64,000 nt of DNA. Origin: Mansonella perstans (Eukaryota > Nematoda > Chromadorea > Rhabditida > Onchocercidae). The DNA lies in assembly GCA_037074765.1 (NCBI GenBank), contig JBAMDO010000569.1:1-64000 (forward strand). The letters are read 5' to 3'. Each line of letters starts with the position of its first letter. The stretch's first letter is position 1. The position numbers were made by a program, and so were the translations under genes. Shown one piece after another: positions 36,843-48,558 of this stretch. The notes beneath the pieces were generated by a model. That model was given only the letters and a program-made list of their open reading frames with translations. It did not search any database and was not told the origin of the DNA.

Positions 36843-37517
36843 GAAGTTCTTTGCATTATCTTGACTGTTATGTAAACATTCTTCAGTTAGCTTTTTTATG
36901 TTATCTACAGTAAACAGTTATGCTTGTTCTTATGTACCATCTGGATAATTCTCGACGTTCGTTAACTTGAATGGAAGCTTCCTACTGATAGGGACAATGA
37001 TATCTGATTTCTAGCATTTTCATTTCATGTCACAGATCGTCTGATTTATGAAGCTTTTTTTTTAGTTTTTGTAGTTTCTTCATTCATTTTATCCAGCAAT
37101 AGTAAGATGAAATAGTTTCACGGTAACTTTCAAAGTACAATTCAACTCGGTTAGTGTTTTATTTAGCATCTAGTAGTACCTCTCATTTTCTTTCATTAGT
37201 AGTATGATTAGAAACTAAAAATCTCGTCCATTTCTGGTCAGCATATTTTTTCGGGAGGATAATTTTCTTTATACGTTGTATGGGTATTCAGTTTTATTTC
37301 ACTAATAATTCATGAACAAAATAAATATGAATGAAAACTATTAAACACAAATGCTTATTGTAAAAAATTATACAAATTCTCACAGAAAATTTAAAGAAGA
37401 TATTAGGATGCAGACCCAATCGGGTCAGGACTTCACGGCATCACGACCAGTAGCAATAATGGAAAAAAGCAGCAATAACGTACGAGACTATAACGTACAA
37501 TAACGTACGCTTATCGT
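36843..37517. other. Convergent 3' spacer between MATH-BTB gene and tdp-1
   Basis: Both flanking genes end here, so it should be mostly 3' UTR. An AATAAA on the plus strand near 37319 and a TTTATT (AATAAA on the minus strand) near 37291 could serve the two genes, which would make the transcripts overlap slightly. Confidence 0.5.
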
Positions 37518-39877
37518 TCATCGCCAACTTCTAGATGAACTACCCGATCCGTATGTACTGCTTCCCGTGTACCCACCTCCACCATACATGTCTCCGGAAC
37601 GACTGCCGTATCCACCAGAAGATGGAAAATCATCAAATAAGCTTCGTGTTCGCCCAGCATATGGGTCATCATTGTAATAACCTTTACGACCTATTGGCTC
37701 GTCGTCCCATCGACCATAGGATGAACGATATGGATGTGAACGATAGTCCCTCATTCCAGAATAACGAACGGGCTCCGATTCCTGTTTCTTTGGACGAGGT
37801 ATACTGACATAAATACTCTTACCGGCACAAACGAAATCACGAATTTGACAGAGCCGTCTAACCACCTTTGGATCATTCAGCGATACGTATGCAAAACCAC
37901 GGCATGGTTTAGGTAAGAATACTCGCTCAACCTGAGACAGAAAAAGCCCGTCAAATGTTTTCATTTCTCAAATATATTTGAAGAAAATGGAAGACAGCAT
38001 CACTTAATGTGATGAGCTATGTATCGTCAAAAATAAATTAAGGTAATCCTTGGACTGTGCTGAATCGTTCTTCTCGGAGCAAACCTTATTCCAGTTTTTC
38101 CTACATTTCACTTTTCTTGTTGAAATCACAAAAATAAATTTCACCTCATCATAAATACAAATCCCTAGTTGCATAACAGGGGGAAAAAGGAAGAAGAGAT
38201 CAAACGAGATTTGTAAATACTTTGATCAATATACCTTGGCAAGTGGTGATATTTTCTTCGCTTCTTCATCAAATAATTTGTGGAGATCTGCTTCCGTAAT
38301 TTCGGCATATACCCGACCGACATAGATTTTCGTTGTGATTCGGTCATCCTGGTCTCCACTATCCTGTCCATGATCCGGATATTTTACCTGGAAGAATCTT
38401 TAAGTCTATATAGAAGCATAACAAAATGAAACAAAAACAAATTGCTACTGACTTGAGCCATGCGACCATCAATGTAGAAATCGCCTTCTTTTAACACTTT
38501 TTCTTGATCCTCCAAGGTTTTCATTTTGATAAAACCATAGCCTCTAGGGAGGCCTGTTCTGTAATCTTTCTTCACCTGAAAAAAACTTTTACTATTAATG
38601 TTTAGCACCATATCTCCATAACCATCTCCGAGATTTTTATGTGTTTTTGTTCAGAAAAACCAATTTTTACCAAATTTTTAGATGAGAAAATAAGACAATG
38701 ATCCAGAGTAAGACACCGTTGGTGTTAACACCACATACCGCCACCTGCACTGACAAACTATCATGACATCCACTGACCTCTTTTTCCTCCCTCCTACTTG
38801 TATTTAACTAAGTTGTCAATGTGATATGGCTAAGTTGCCAGTGTATATAAGCTACTGAAATAGGGTTCCTAAAGATAAGACAGATGAAAAGTCAAAATCA
38901 AATTATGAAAAAAGAAGTAATCATTTGTGCTGATATGTAAATTCAAGAATAGAACCTCAGCGTATTGCACTTCACCGTACTGCTCGAAAAACTTTTTGAG
39001 CTGTTCCTCAGTAGTTTTGAATGACAGATTGCGGACGAATAGATCAACGGGCATGTTTAATCGATCAGTCTGTCCGCACTGTCCTTCCAGTCTGTCACTC
39101 GACGATAACGCTAAAACATCCAGCTGAACGTGTCAACAGCATAAATAAAGCGTCAATATGTGAGATGGAACAGAAACCGAACTGCCATTGATACTGACTA
39201 CCACTTTAACGGGGCGTATCATCCTGAATCCCAGAAAGAGAGAGAATCTCGATAAAACTTACAATCATCGATGATCGCTATATAGCGATGACCATGCCAA
39301 CCTCCTTTCGGCGCCAAGATACACTTTTTTCCCTCATCCACGCTAAAAAAAATTATCATAACTCAGAAATGGCACTAAGTCAGTACATGTTATTATTCAA
39401 TGATTGAAGAATATCGTAAGAACCATAGAATTACTTACGGGAGACTACGAAATAAGCCTGTTGTGGGATTCTTATATTTTAATCCGACTGCCTTCGGAAA
39501 AGAATGCGATAACGTGGAACATGGCAAAGTACCATCGGATGATAGAGGTAGCTCGAGTGGTACGCAATCTTCCTCCTCCGTCGCACAAACACATACATGA
39601 TCCACTTCCTCACCATCTATCGGAGCTTAACAGTAAAAACAATCATATCGTCTTAAAACTTATGACTTCAGTTCAATTGATTCTCTACGCTCGATTCTAG
39701 ATGCTTGTTTATATCGAAGCAGGGAGTGAGGATCAAAATTGTAAGGGTGACCATATATGTATACTTACCTGATGTATCTTGATCATTCTCCTGTTTAACA
39801 CTATCGTTCTCTTTCGTCTCCAAGCAATGCTGTTCTTTATCTTCTTCTTCATGTGGTGGTACATCGATATCACCCAT
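37518..39877 (-). CDS. tdp-1: TDP-43 orthologue, RNA-binding protein
   Basis: Seven exons in transcript order: 39769-39877, 39439-39616, 39263-39342, 38956-39110, 38453-38575, 38235-38387, 37518-37931; 403 residues. After an acidic N-terminus, residues about 60-122 match the TDP-43 N-terminal oligomerisation domain (ELPLSSDGTLPC, FPKAVGLKYKNP, APKGGWHGHRYIAIIDD). RRM1 spans about 145-218 (RNP2 LFVRNL, RNP1 RGYGFIKM). RRM2 spans about 236-305 (RNP2 IYVGRV, RNP1 CRGFAYVSL). The tail of about 95 residues is Arg/Tyr- then Gly/Ser-rich (GGYGSRSGDMYGGGGY), shorter than the human prion-like domain. TDP-43 proteins are nuclear factors controlling splicing, RNA stability and double-stranded RNA. The exon 4 acceptor at TTTTAG (exon end 39110) was chosen because it alone restores the frame. 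The start codon follows TTTTAG, a likely trans-splice site. Confidence 0.93.
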
Positions 39878-39984
39878 ATTTCAATCTAAAATTTATAATC
39901 TCATTCATTTCTCAGTAAATTATTTTAAAAAATTAGCCGCTAATACTAATATCATTTAATACTGAATTATTCTTTTATATTATA

Positions 39985-40116
39985 AATATTTTCTACTTTC
40001 ATCTATTACAATTCCGTTCATGATCTAAACATTCTTTATTTTCATCTGTTACAATTCAGTTCATGATCTAAACATTCTCTACTTTCACCTATTACAATTC
40101 AGTTCATGATCTAAAC
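39985..40116. repeat. 43-bp tandem repeat upstream of tdp-1
   Basis: Three copies of a unit containing TTCATGATCTAAAC, with this core ending near 40030, 40073 and 40116, about 110-240 bp upstream of the tdp-1 start codon. Copies differ by a few bases. Confidence 0.85.
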
Positions 40117-41179
40117 TAATTTGAAGTAAAATTTCAACAGATTCAATTCATTGGACAATCAGGTCCTAGTATTCTTAAGTAAGAATATCACTATTATCCT
40201 TAATAGTACAATGATGCAAATCACCAGGTCACAGCACCTTTAACTTTAAAATTCACCTCCACCAAACTACTTGAATAGATTCAATAGCCGCAGCCCTAGA
40301 TCGTTATGAAATATTCGAAGACCAAACTAATGGATTTGAGAAGTATGAGGTGATAACGGGATGTGTTAGTTTGTTTGCTGATATTTCTTATAAAGTTATT
40401 TAAAAACAGAATATGTTAGTAATTTACCGTATCTAGATATATACCGTATCCTAGCAAAAAGATTCGCAGTTATGGTACTAAAATGAGATACTAAAACAAT
40501 TGAATGCTTAATGCTGCAAGCATAATACAGAAATATTTTGGCGCAGTTATCAGATAGATAATTGCAAGAAAATTTTATTCCAATAGATATATTTTGATAG
40601 ATTTCATTTCTTTCATTTTCATTTTTGCTATATTTATAATTGTATTATTTCAAATTAACATATAAATGCTATTTTTGGTCTAATAATGGTCAATATATGT
40701 ATAAAAAGCGGGCATTTTTTTTTTGAAATAGTGCTATGCCAAACTGTTTAACCTTTTTTGACCAATAATCTTACTTAGCTTTTTTATTCGTAGTAAGAAT
40801 CAAAAGATTTGAAAATAACAATTTCTAAAGTTAATTTGAAAATAAACTTTAATGAAAGTTTTTAATGTACTAATGAAGAAGAAAATAACCCAGCATGTTT
40901 TTTAATTTTTATCCTTAGCAATTCATATTTTTGTTATAGTAAGTCACCGATTGCAAATCGTTGTATAAAAAAGAATATTGGAAATGGAAGAGGATCAGTT
41001 ATCCCTGAAATCTACTAGATAATCAGATATCTCCATTATACGATTCTAATCTATTATATGATACTGATATATTATATTAGTATCATATAATACTGATATA
41101 TTACTGCTATTTATATTACAATTGATTACTTTTGAGCTGAAAGCATAGTGCGTTGCAGGAAACAGAAAACCATTCATCG

Positions 41180-41593
41180 TTTTTGGAATAGTTTTCTGGA
41201 TAAAAATTCTTTGAGTAATTGTCGAAAAGAAAAAGGTATTGTGTCGAATAGTGCAGTACGAGCAGTTGTACGAATGGACGTTTATCTCGGTTGCCGAGTG
41301 TATTTCATTTATGAAGATTACCAAGATATTGCGTGCTACTAATACGATAATTGTAAAGCCTAATTAATAATTAATAGTCAAGTAGTCACTAATAATTAAT
41401 GATCACTAATTAATTAGTTAAGATTTCGCTTTCGATCAAATCAAATAAACAATGATGAAGTAGTAGTTGCAAAACTTTACTTTGCAGTAAATTTGGTTTT
41501 TTTTTTATTTTATCCAGAAAACTATTCCAAAAAATCAAGAATTGAAGTATCAATTTAGGAATTAATTGGTATTTACAATTAATTCCTAAATTG
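41180..41593. mobile_element. Possible MITE-like element with 26-bp inverted repeats
   Basis: Arms at 41180-41205 and 41508-41533 are reverse complements over 26 bp (core TGGAATAGTTTTCTGGATAA). A second structure just outside, 41551-41568 with 41576-41593, is a perfect 18-bp stem with a 7-base loop. The size (about 350 bp), lack of coding capacity and inverted ends fit a miniature inverted-repeat transposable element, but target-site duplications were not resolved and the family is unknown. Confidence 0.35.
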
Positions 41594-41749
41594 TGAATTT
41601 GATTAATTTTCAAAAATTGAAAATTTAGACTGGTCTGATTGAAATTTGATGAAACTAATGCAAATTTAGTCCATACTAAATTGAATTTCGAAGGTTGAGA
41701 CGTACGTTTCATTGTGACGGGTAGTAACTATTTGTGAATTGGAACGGTG

Positions 41750-44099
41750 ATGGTCATTGATGGTTACTCAGTGTTGTATCTTTTTACTGGTGGTGTATTG
41801 GTATGTTTTTATCTTTACCTTTATGGTCATTTTATTCCATCCAGGTACGACAATAATATTCGTTGTAAAGTTCTATGCTTTCATTTTGTATAATACATTG
41901 TATAAACTTCCTATTGGTCTTTGAGTGTGTGACTGTTTTATTAAATTGTCGAAATTTTGATAATCATACTGTTCAAGTAACTGCTTTAAGAATCATATGA
42001 TACTGTTTAATTACTAAAGTATCTAATTATTTAATTACTCAATAGAGTTTTAAAGATATTTTCATAATTATCAAATTATAGATTACCATCATTTTGGCGA
42101 TATTTGTACAACGGCAGATATTTCGAATGCGTGATAACAGCGTACGTCGGGAAGCTAATATTGTTGTAGGAGCAGGTTTATCAAAGGTAGGATCTATTTA
42201 AATATGTTTCTTCTAGCTTTTATCAACGTTTTCTCTTCCGATAGTACAAGAGAAAACAGCTATTGCTATAATTAGATAGATTTTGATTGTAGGTGCCACA
42301 GTATAACAGGTGAAATGGACAAATAACCACTTATTTTTTTTCGGTATTCATTTATTCACTTGTATGTAGTTTTGAAAACACGTTTCATGCATTTGATATG
42401 TATTCAGCGTAAAAAGGAGGAACTTAATCGAGGTATTGAAATTGTTCGACAGTTTCAACTTCTACGTGCTCCCAAGTTTACCGAAATTGGAACCATTGCG
42501 GAACGTAAGTTTTTGCTGGTGCAATGATACTGACTACCGATACTCAGTTCTCCAACAGTGAGATACCTTCTCTTTTTTTTTTGATAGAATATCTCCGTCC
42601 AATGTGTGCTTATTTTTCCCGAACTCGTCCAACAGTTGTGTAAACGGATTTAACTTCTCATAGTAGATTGCAAAGTTATAAAATCTTTTACTGCTTCAAG
42701 TAAATTAGACTAATTATAGATGCCAATGCACCATATATTAATCGAATGATTGCAATGGACGAATTGCGAGAAATTGGTAACTTTCTGATATGATTAGGGT
42801 CACCAATCTCTACATTTAGTGATCTTGCGTCAGTCTTCTCTGGTCAGCTTTATTATTATCAGTATGCCTTATTACTTATACGTTACATAGATTGCGATTA
42901 ACGGATTGTTTCTCTGTTACTGGCGATACTATTTGGTGTATTGCTCTTATTTATATGTAGAAGGTCAATTGTAATGGAACGAAATATTTAACTTAAAAAA
43001 AAAAAGCTTTGTTCCATTATATATTTATTGCATATAAAGAACCGAATCAATTTTGATTGGAACGAGAATATAATGTTCTGGATGGTATTATTGCTGTCTA
43101 AAGAATGAAGCACTTTAGTGAGATATGAGATATTTCCAATTATCAAAATTCCAGAGCGACAGTTAGAGTTCATAAACGGTGATCTTGGTCGCATAGCGGG
43201 TGAATCGATGTATGCTTATTTGATTCGAATCCGTAAAATAGCACTACCGTCGCTATCGGAACATCTATGTGAACGAATCGGCTTATTGGCGGAACATTGT
43301 AGATATCGACATGAGGTCAGGACGTGTTTTTGCCCTACCATCTCTACGCAATATTTTCCAAAATTTCATTAGAAAGTTATATTGCTGCTATTATTCAGAG
43401 CTCTATAGATATTTACAACTGTTATTCTGGACTTACGATTTAAGCGGAAACATTTCAGCCCTTCCGTGAAGCAGAATTAACCGAAACTCGTGCACTGATC
43501 AAAGAAATTGTGAAAATGTAAGTTATCCTCTGGTAACGCTTGTCGAGTGGTTCAGTTAAAGAAACTCCACTGAGTGGATATTTCAGATTAAATAATGAAC
43601 AAGAACGTCTATCTGCACTTCATATCAAAGAATCAACTAGCTCAACGTTACAAGAAATTACTAAAAGGTACAGTACAGTTTTTGTTGGTTTTTTGTTCAT
43701 CATGATTCAGTGCAGTAACTCTATTTTGTTACTTCTGGCGCATCCTGTTCAGGTTAACAACAAGTGAAAATAAGAAAGGAACGCACAAAAAGAATACAGC
43801 CGTGAACGCGACTTTATTGCAATCTGATAAGGTTTCTCAGTGAACATTCTGCTGTTTAACCTAAATGAAATGGAATTTATCATTGTTTATCACTTTCTGT
43901 TTTACTGAGATATCATATAAGCAATTTTCAGAATGAGACGAGATTAACAATAGCACGAGATGAGCAAAGCAAACCATTGATAGCTGATGATAAGAAGGCG
44001 ATTAGTGACACATCCGCTCTTCATATCATGGGTTCTCGTGTAACTGTTGCCGATGCTCAAAATACACAACCCTTGGAGCGCACTCCACTAATCACATAA
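41750..44099 (+). CDS. C1orf43 / NICE-3 family membrane protein
   Basis: Nine exons: 41750-41800, 42082-42186, 42408-42504, 42720-42776, 43155-43315, 43459-43517, 43587-43667, 43753-43831, 43932-44099; 285 residues (human C1orf43 253), phases consistent. A single hydrophobic segment at about residues 8-25 is followed by FVQRQIFRMRD, which aligns with FVKRQIMRF of human C1orf43. Further matches are YINRMIAMDELREIE and AGESMYAYLIRIRK. The central part is helical (SEHLCERIGLLAEHCRYRHE); the C-terminus is hydrophilic and ends PLIT. The human protein is a Golgi/membrane protein of poorly defined function, so I infer only membrane anchorage. An exon-like stretch at 42588-42640 was excluded because it breaks the frame; joining 42504 to 42720 restores both phase and homology. 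Confidence 0.8.
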
Positions 44100-44629
44100 A
44101 TTTCTACCTTCATCAACAATGGCACACCATGAAAGAAGGGAAGAGTAGGAAAAACAAAAATTACAAAATCTGTGAAATATTAGGAAAGATAAAGTATTGA
44201 AGGGGAGTAAGAAATCGCATTCAGTAAAAATGTATATAGTAGTTCTGCCTCGTTGATAATTAGGTCTTTCTTCGTTTGCTATCATAAATATAAGCTTTTT
44301 TCAAATTATGCGAGATGTTACTCCATCTGGTTATCTTCAAAACCGAAAATGCTCAAAGTATCGTGTATTTATTTCTACTAATGTTGTATATTTATTTCTA
44401 CTAACAACAAATAATATTTGTTTTGCGGGTCTTAATATCTTCCTCTTTTTCAATAAAGCATAGGAATGGTACCAGATATGCTGCAAAACCAGCATGTGAA
44501 AATCAAAATGTGATATAAGAACCACCAGATCGCTTTAATAACCCTGATATACTGAACAGCTTTAATTTTATGTCTTGTTTTCAAGTTTTTTATGGGTTCC
44601 CGATTTCACAACGACTGACTTTGAAACAC
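44100..44629. other. Convergent spacer between C1orf43-like gene and bestrophin
   Basis: Short 3' flank shared by two converging genes. No further gene is evident. The exact right end depends on which last exon the bestrophin uses. Confidence 0.5.
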
Positions 44630-47172
44630 TTATGAGATATATTTAAGGAAATCTGATTTATTCAAGTCAAAGGAATCAGTACCTTCTTTCACCCAACTGC
44701 GTATTGCGTTTAAAAAAAAGTCATTTCATTTTATTAGTCGTCATAACAATCGATTGTGACCACAACCATGTCTTCTTTAGTTTCACCATGATATTACACT
44801 GCAAATTAATGAATTAGCAGAAACTTTCTTATCGATTTCTTGATTCAGAAAACAAGAACATCTTTCTAAATGCTATGAATAGAAACGTATTAGGCATAAA
44901 ACGAGAAAAGACAATCTGACTTCCTTGGCTAACTTGTCGGAATTTCATGGATGTGAGACTTACTCGTATCCATGCCATTTTTTTTTCCATGCGCTGCATC
45001 GCGTCTTTCCTTCCTCTGCATCACTATTCCCGATCGCTCTATACGAGGGAATATGTCTCAAAGGCTTACGGTGCTTGTTTTGATATGCTAGGCCGGTTCG
45101 AGGCATTAGTACTGTTGCAGAATCATCCGATACCCAAAATTTGTCTTTTTGCAATGGCTCTGCAATTTTTTACCTTAAAAAAAGCACGCCTTGACAAAAT
45201 TATTATGACAATATAATTAGTCTAAAGATGGACCATAATCATTCATCTGAAGTTTGTCAACAATAGCAAAAGATACGCCAACGTTACGCTCGAAGATGTA
45301 ATCGAGCTCGAAATCATCATCATCCGTACCAAAGGGATGCATCAATTCTTGTCCTACCTGAATTACGACTTATTGCAGGTATAAATCAAATATTTCATCA
45401 GTGTGAATCAATTCTTGTCCTACCTGAATTACAACATTAACTGCAGGTATAAATCAAATATTTCATTGATATGAAAAAATATTGGACTGCAAATTGAAAT
45501 TTGCCATACTTTTGTAGAAATATATCAAACAAAGTGTGCAGAATGAAAAAAAATTTTTAGAAATTTGATATATTCCTTACTTTGAACCAACCGACGAAGA
45601 AAAGGAATTGAACGATTGTGAATAATGGAATTACAAGATCCACCTCATTATCCTTATATTTCTTGGATGGATCCAAATACTGTCTACCTATTAGGCAAAA
45701 GCCAAAATATGCGTAGGTAGCTAGAGCTGCTACCTGCAAGCATTGAAATTTATTAGTCCTTTTTCAATTATTAAACAACAGTAAATTTACTATTCTATCG
45801 CTCTCCAAGAAATTTTTAGTCTTTTCTAGATTGGCACAAATATGTCCATTTTTTCAACAAAAAGAAAACCTGGGTATAAACCAATGGGACGCAGACCCAG
45901 TCATACGAGAACAGTTTGCGTAAGGTCCTCCGATAGGCCTTTAATTCTTGCATGAATGTATTGACGAGAGATTGGAGAGGTGCGTTATCATTCACTTCAT
46001 CCATGACAATTTGCTGTACCCAATGAAGTGGTATCATCCATTGTACATTTTTAATTTCTTTCTGCAATAGAATGTCACCTCTTGTAGAACTGGTAATTTA
46101 AAGCGTACCTATTAAAAGTTCTTAATTAATCAAATTAATTTATGAAGAAAAAATTGATAAGTAAAATAAGTAATACGCTAACCGAAGTTTCATTAATCAA
46201 TTTTAGTTCCGTATCAGTAATAAGTCCACTCTCCACTATATGTGCCAACGACGGGAATCGGCGTCGAATCGTACTAGATATTTCGCGACTAAATTATTAA
46301 TATACTTTACTGACAGAATTTTAACTTTTTAATCTGTGATACCAAAACTAGTTACAAATGCCAACTAGACAAGTGCTGCTGTTAAATTGACATATCGAGC
46401 AATAATGTGTCTACGTTGTTGGCTCTTGACATCTTTACCGGGTACTATTGTACATAATAACGATATTAGATCTTCTGGCCAAGGTATGCATTCAAACTGT
46501 CGCCACCACCTGTAAGTCTATAGCACAGTTATTTAATAAACAAAAGAACTTATTGATATTCGCTATAAGCAGTAATACTTTCTACTAAAAAAAAAATATT
46601 TTTTAAAATTTTTTTTTAGCTATCACTAAAAAATATTACTAAACCTAATGATGAAGTATACAAGTATTGATCAATTCCAAGATCATATCCCATAAAAAAA
46701 TATTCCAATAACTGATCAAAATAATATGAGCAAAGATGTAAGAAATAAATATACCTAATAACTACATTGGATACGTAGAATCCCAATAAGAATGTAAGAG
46801 GAATCATCTTCGTATACTGATCGAACGTTATTGCAATTTGTTCAAATTTAAACCTAAATAAAAAAAAAATACTGGAATTATTTAGTATATACTAAAATAA
46901 TTTCATTATAATAATTTTAAATTAAATATAATAATAAATTAAATTAATTATTACCTGTATTTTTCAGGATTTTCTTTATTTAGCATTGGTAATATTTGAT
47001 CGTAGATGAGTCGAATAGTGTAGTAAAGGGTAAGAAAGACAAATAATTCCCTCCAAACTAATCGCCATAAGCTACCTTTCCAACGAATTAATAAGCGACA
47101 AATATTACCCGTGTACGAAATTGTCATTTCAATTCTCTTACAAGTTTGCAGTTTTGATTTATTCAATGACAT
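44630..47172 (-). CDS. Bestrophin family chloride channel
   Basis: Exons in transcript order: 46955-47172, 46755-46853, 46366-46509, 46183-46288, 45870-46061, 45581-45733, 45234-45357, 44964-45159, and a tentative last exon 44630-44696; about 432 residues. Family marks include [15 protein letters not shown] at the N-terminus, [10 protein letters not shown] (neck residues Ile, Phe, Phe all kept) and VIRWWRQFE. In [13 protein letters not shown], Val stands at the BEST1 aperture Ile205 position. The calcium-clasp segment is [17 protein letters not shown]. Bestrophins are pentameric calcium-activated anion channels of the plasma membrane. Translation may begin at the second ATG (MTISYTG), which matches family starts. 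A stop at 45217 looks like the end if exon 7 is read through. Splicing at TATG|GTCCAT to exon 8 instead gives [15 protein letters not shown], as in other bestrophins. The last exon is weak; another acceptor further upstream would give a shorter tail. Confidence 0.9.
45341..45472. repeat. 66-bp tandem duplication over bestrophin exon 7 acceptor
   Basis: Copies begin at 45341 and 45407, each with ATCAATTCTTGTCCTACCTG and later GCAGGTATAAATCAAATATT. The unit contains the exon 7 splice acceptor and the first residues of the exon (VGQEL). The second copy therefore has an equally good acceptor 66 bp upstream in the transcript. Confidence 0.9.
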
Positions 47173-47278
47173 AAAAGGAACGAATTGAAAGAAGAAATGG
47201 GGTGGTTAATTTTATGTTGTTTTTATTGTTGTTGTCGTAAGATGAATCATTCAATTCATCCGTACCATATCTGCAATA

Positions 47279-47465
47279 AATTATCGATCAATACTGAAAT
47301 ATATAAATAATTGTCCATTATCGATCGATACTGAAATATAATAACAATAATAATTATTCATTATCGATCAATACTGCAATATAATAATAATAATAATTGT
47401 CCATTATCGATCAATACTGAAATATCATAATAATTATTGCCCATTATTGATCGATACTGCAATAC
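47279..47465. repeat. About 40-bp repeat array with ATCGATC motif, five copies
   Basis: The core TTATCGATCAATACTGAAAT or close variants starts at 47281, 47318, 47361, 47404 and 47444 (spacings 37, 43, 43 and 40), separated by AAT-rich linkers. It begins about 110 bp upstream of the bestrophin start codon, so it lies in the promoter region. Confidence 0.8.
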
Positions 47466-48258
47466 AATTATAATTGTCGATTCCATCGATTGAAATGCAG
47501 CAATTATTTTTTAATTGACGAACGTTTGAAATTTTTTCTGTTTAATTACAATTAATTGATTGCCCAAAATATATCTTTATTTTAAATTACATTAAAGTGT
47601 ATGTATTTTTTAAAGTCATTATTGTAATTTGTAAACAAAATACTAATTTTATGATTGGTACTTGGAGAAGATATTAAATTGTTGTTGTAGCTTTAGATAA
47701 CATGCAGATAAAATAAGGTATATTTTGGGTAATCAATTAATATCAATTATAATTATAATTATCTAGATCAAATTATTATCTAGATCATTATAAATTAATC
47801 TAGATCAATTTCTAGATAATTACAATTCTTTTTTAAACCATTCAATATTTCCTCCCATAGGACAACAACAGTCTATGCTTTCCTGCTTTTACTCAACATT
47901 TTCATCTTTTGCAAAATTAAAGTAGATATTAATTGCTGTTTGTTGTGTAAATTGTAGCAAAATTGATAATGTGATAGCATTTGCTCTTAACTAAAATCAT
48001 TAAAATGAAAAGAATGAAAAAAGCTTTGAAAAGAATAAATTAATGCTATCATTGTTTTGTGCCATAAATTATAGTTCAAAAATGTGAAGAAAATATTCGG
48101 CAAAATGTTAATTTATAGCCATCTTTTTTATCTTTAACGAAGCGTAATAAATTCATAAGAGTAGTATTTTAAGCTGACAAAAAAGCGTCAATGATGTTTG
48201 TCAATCTGCACGGTAGTTAATTTCAATTTTTATTTTTCACAAATAAACATCATTACAG

Positions 48259-48300
48259 AAAGAGAGAGAGGGAGAGAGAGGGAGAGAGAGAGAGAGAGAG
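48259..48300. repeat. (GA)n microsatellite
   Basis: Purine run of GA dinucleotides with a few GGGA interruptions, downstream of the Ras-like gene. Confidence 0.85.
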
Positions 48301-48558
48301 TAGAAGTTAATTATAGAATAAAAGGCAAAAGGGAAAGTTGTTTAAATTTTACATCAATTAGGAATGCTGCAATTTATTTAGTAATAAAATTTATTGCTGA
48401 TCAATTTCGTTCAAAAAAAAAATCACTGTGAAATTCAATGGGTAAATCAGTAATGCAACATTATGATTGTGAATATATTTCCGAATTCATACACTCATTT
48501 GATTTAGCACGAAAAAATGAACACATTGACCTATATCCCAAATCTACCACTTATCATT

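Larger units (their letters stand above)
39878..41749. other. Divergent spacer between tdp-1 and the C1orf43-like gene
   Basis: About 1.9 kb that should contain the promoters of both divergent genes. It holds a 43-bp tandem repeat (39985-40116), a 12-bp AT-rich hairpin (41054-41090), a pair of 26-bp inverted repeats (41180-41533) and a perfect 18-bp hairpin (41551-41593). The open frames inside the inverted-repeat segment are not convincing genes. Confidence 0.55.
47173..48558. other. Bestrophin upstream region
   Basis: This should contain the bestrophin promoter and, at its right end, the 3' flank of the Ras-like gene; both are on the minus strand. It holds a tandem array with ATCGAT motifs (47279-47465), a partly palindromic TCTAGAT cluster near 47760-47820 and a (GA)n run at 48259-48300. 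No other gene is seen. Confidence 0.55.

Noticed and set aside
37535..37807. Plus-strand open frame in the tdp-1 last exon
   Set aside because: It is a shadow of the Gly/Ser-rich tail on the other strand.
39201..39223. Micro-exon MIRPVKV between tdp-1 exons 3 and 4
   Set aside because: Any phase-compatible join gives an immediate stop, and the intron before it would be only about 39 bp. The TTTTAG acceptor ending exon 4 at 39110 solves the frame without it.
42588..42640. Extra exon in the C1orf43-like gene (QYLRPMCAYFSRTRPT)
   Set aside because: It has a plausible acceptor but no donor that restores frame; joining 42504 directly to 42720 keeps phase and matches the family.
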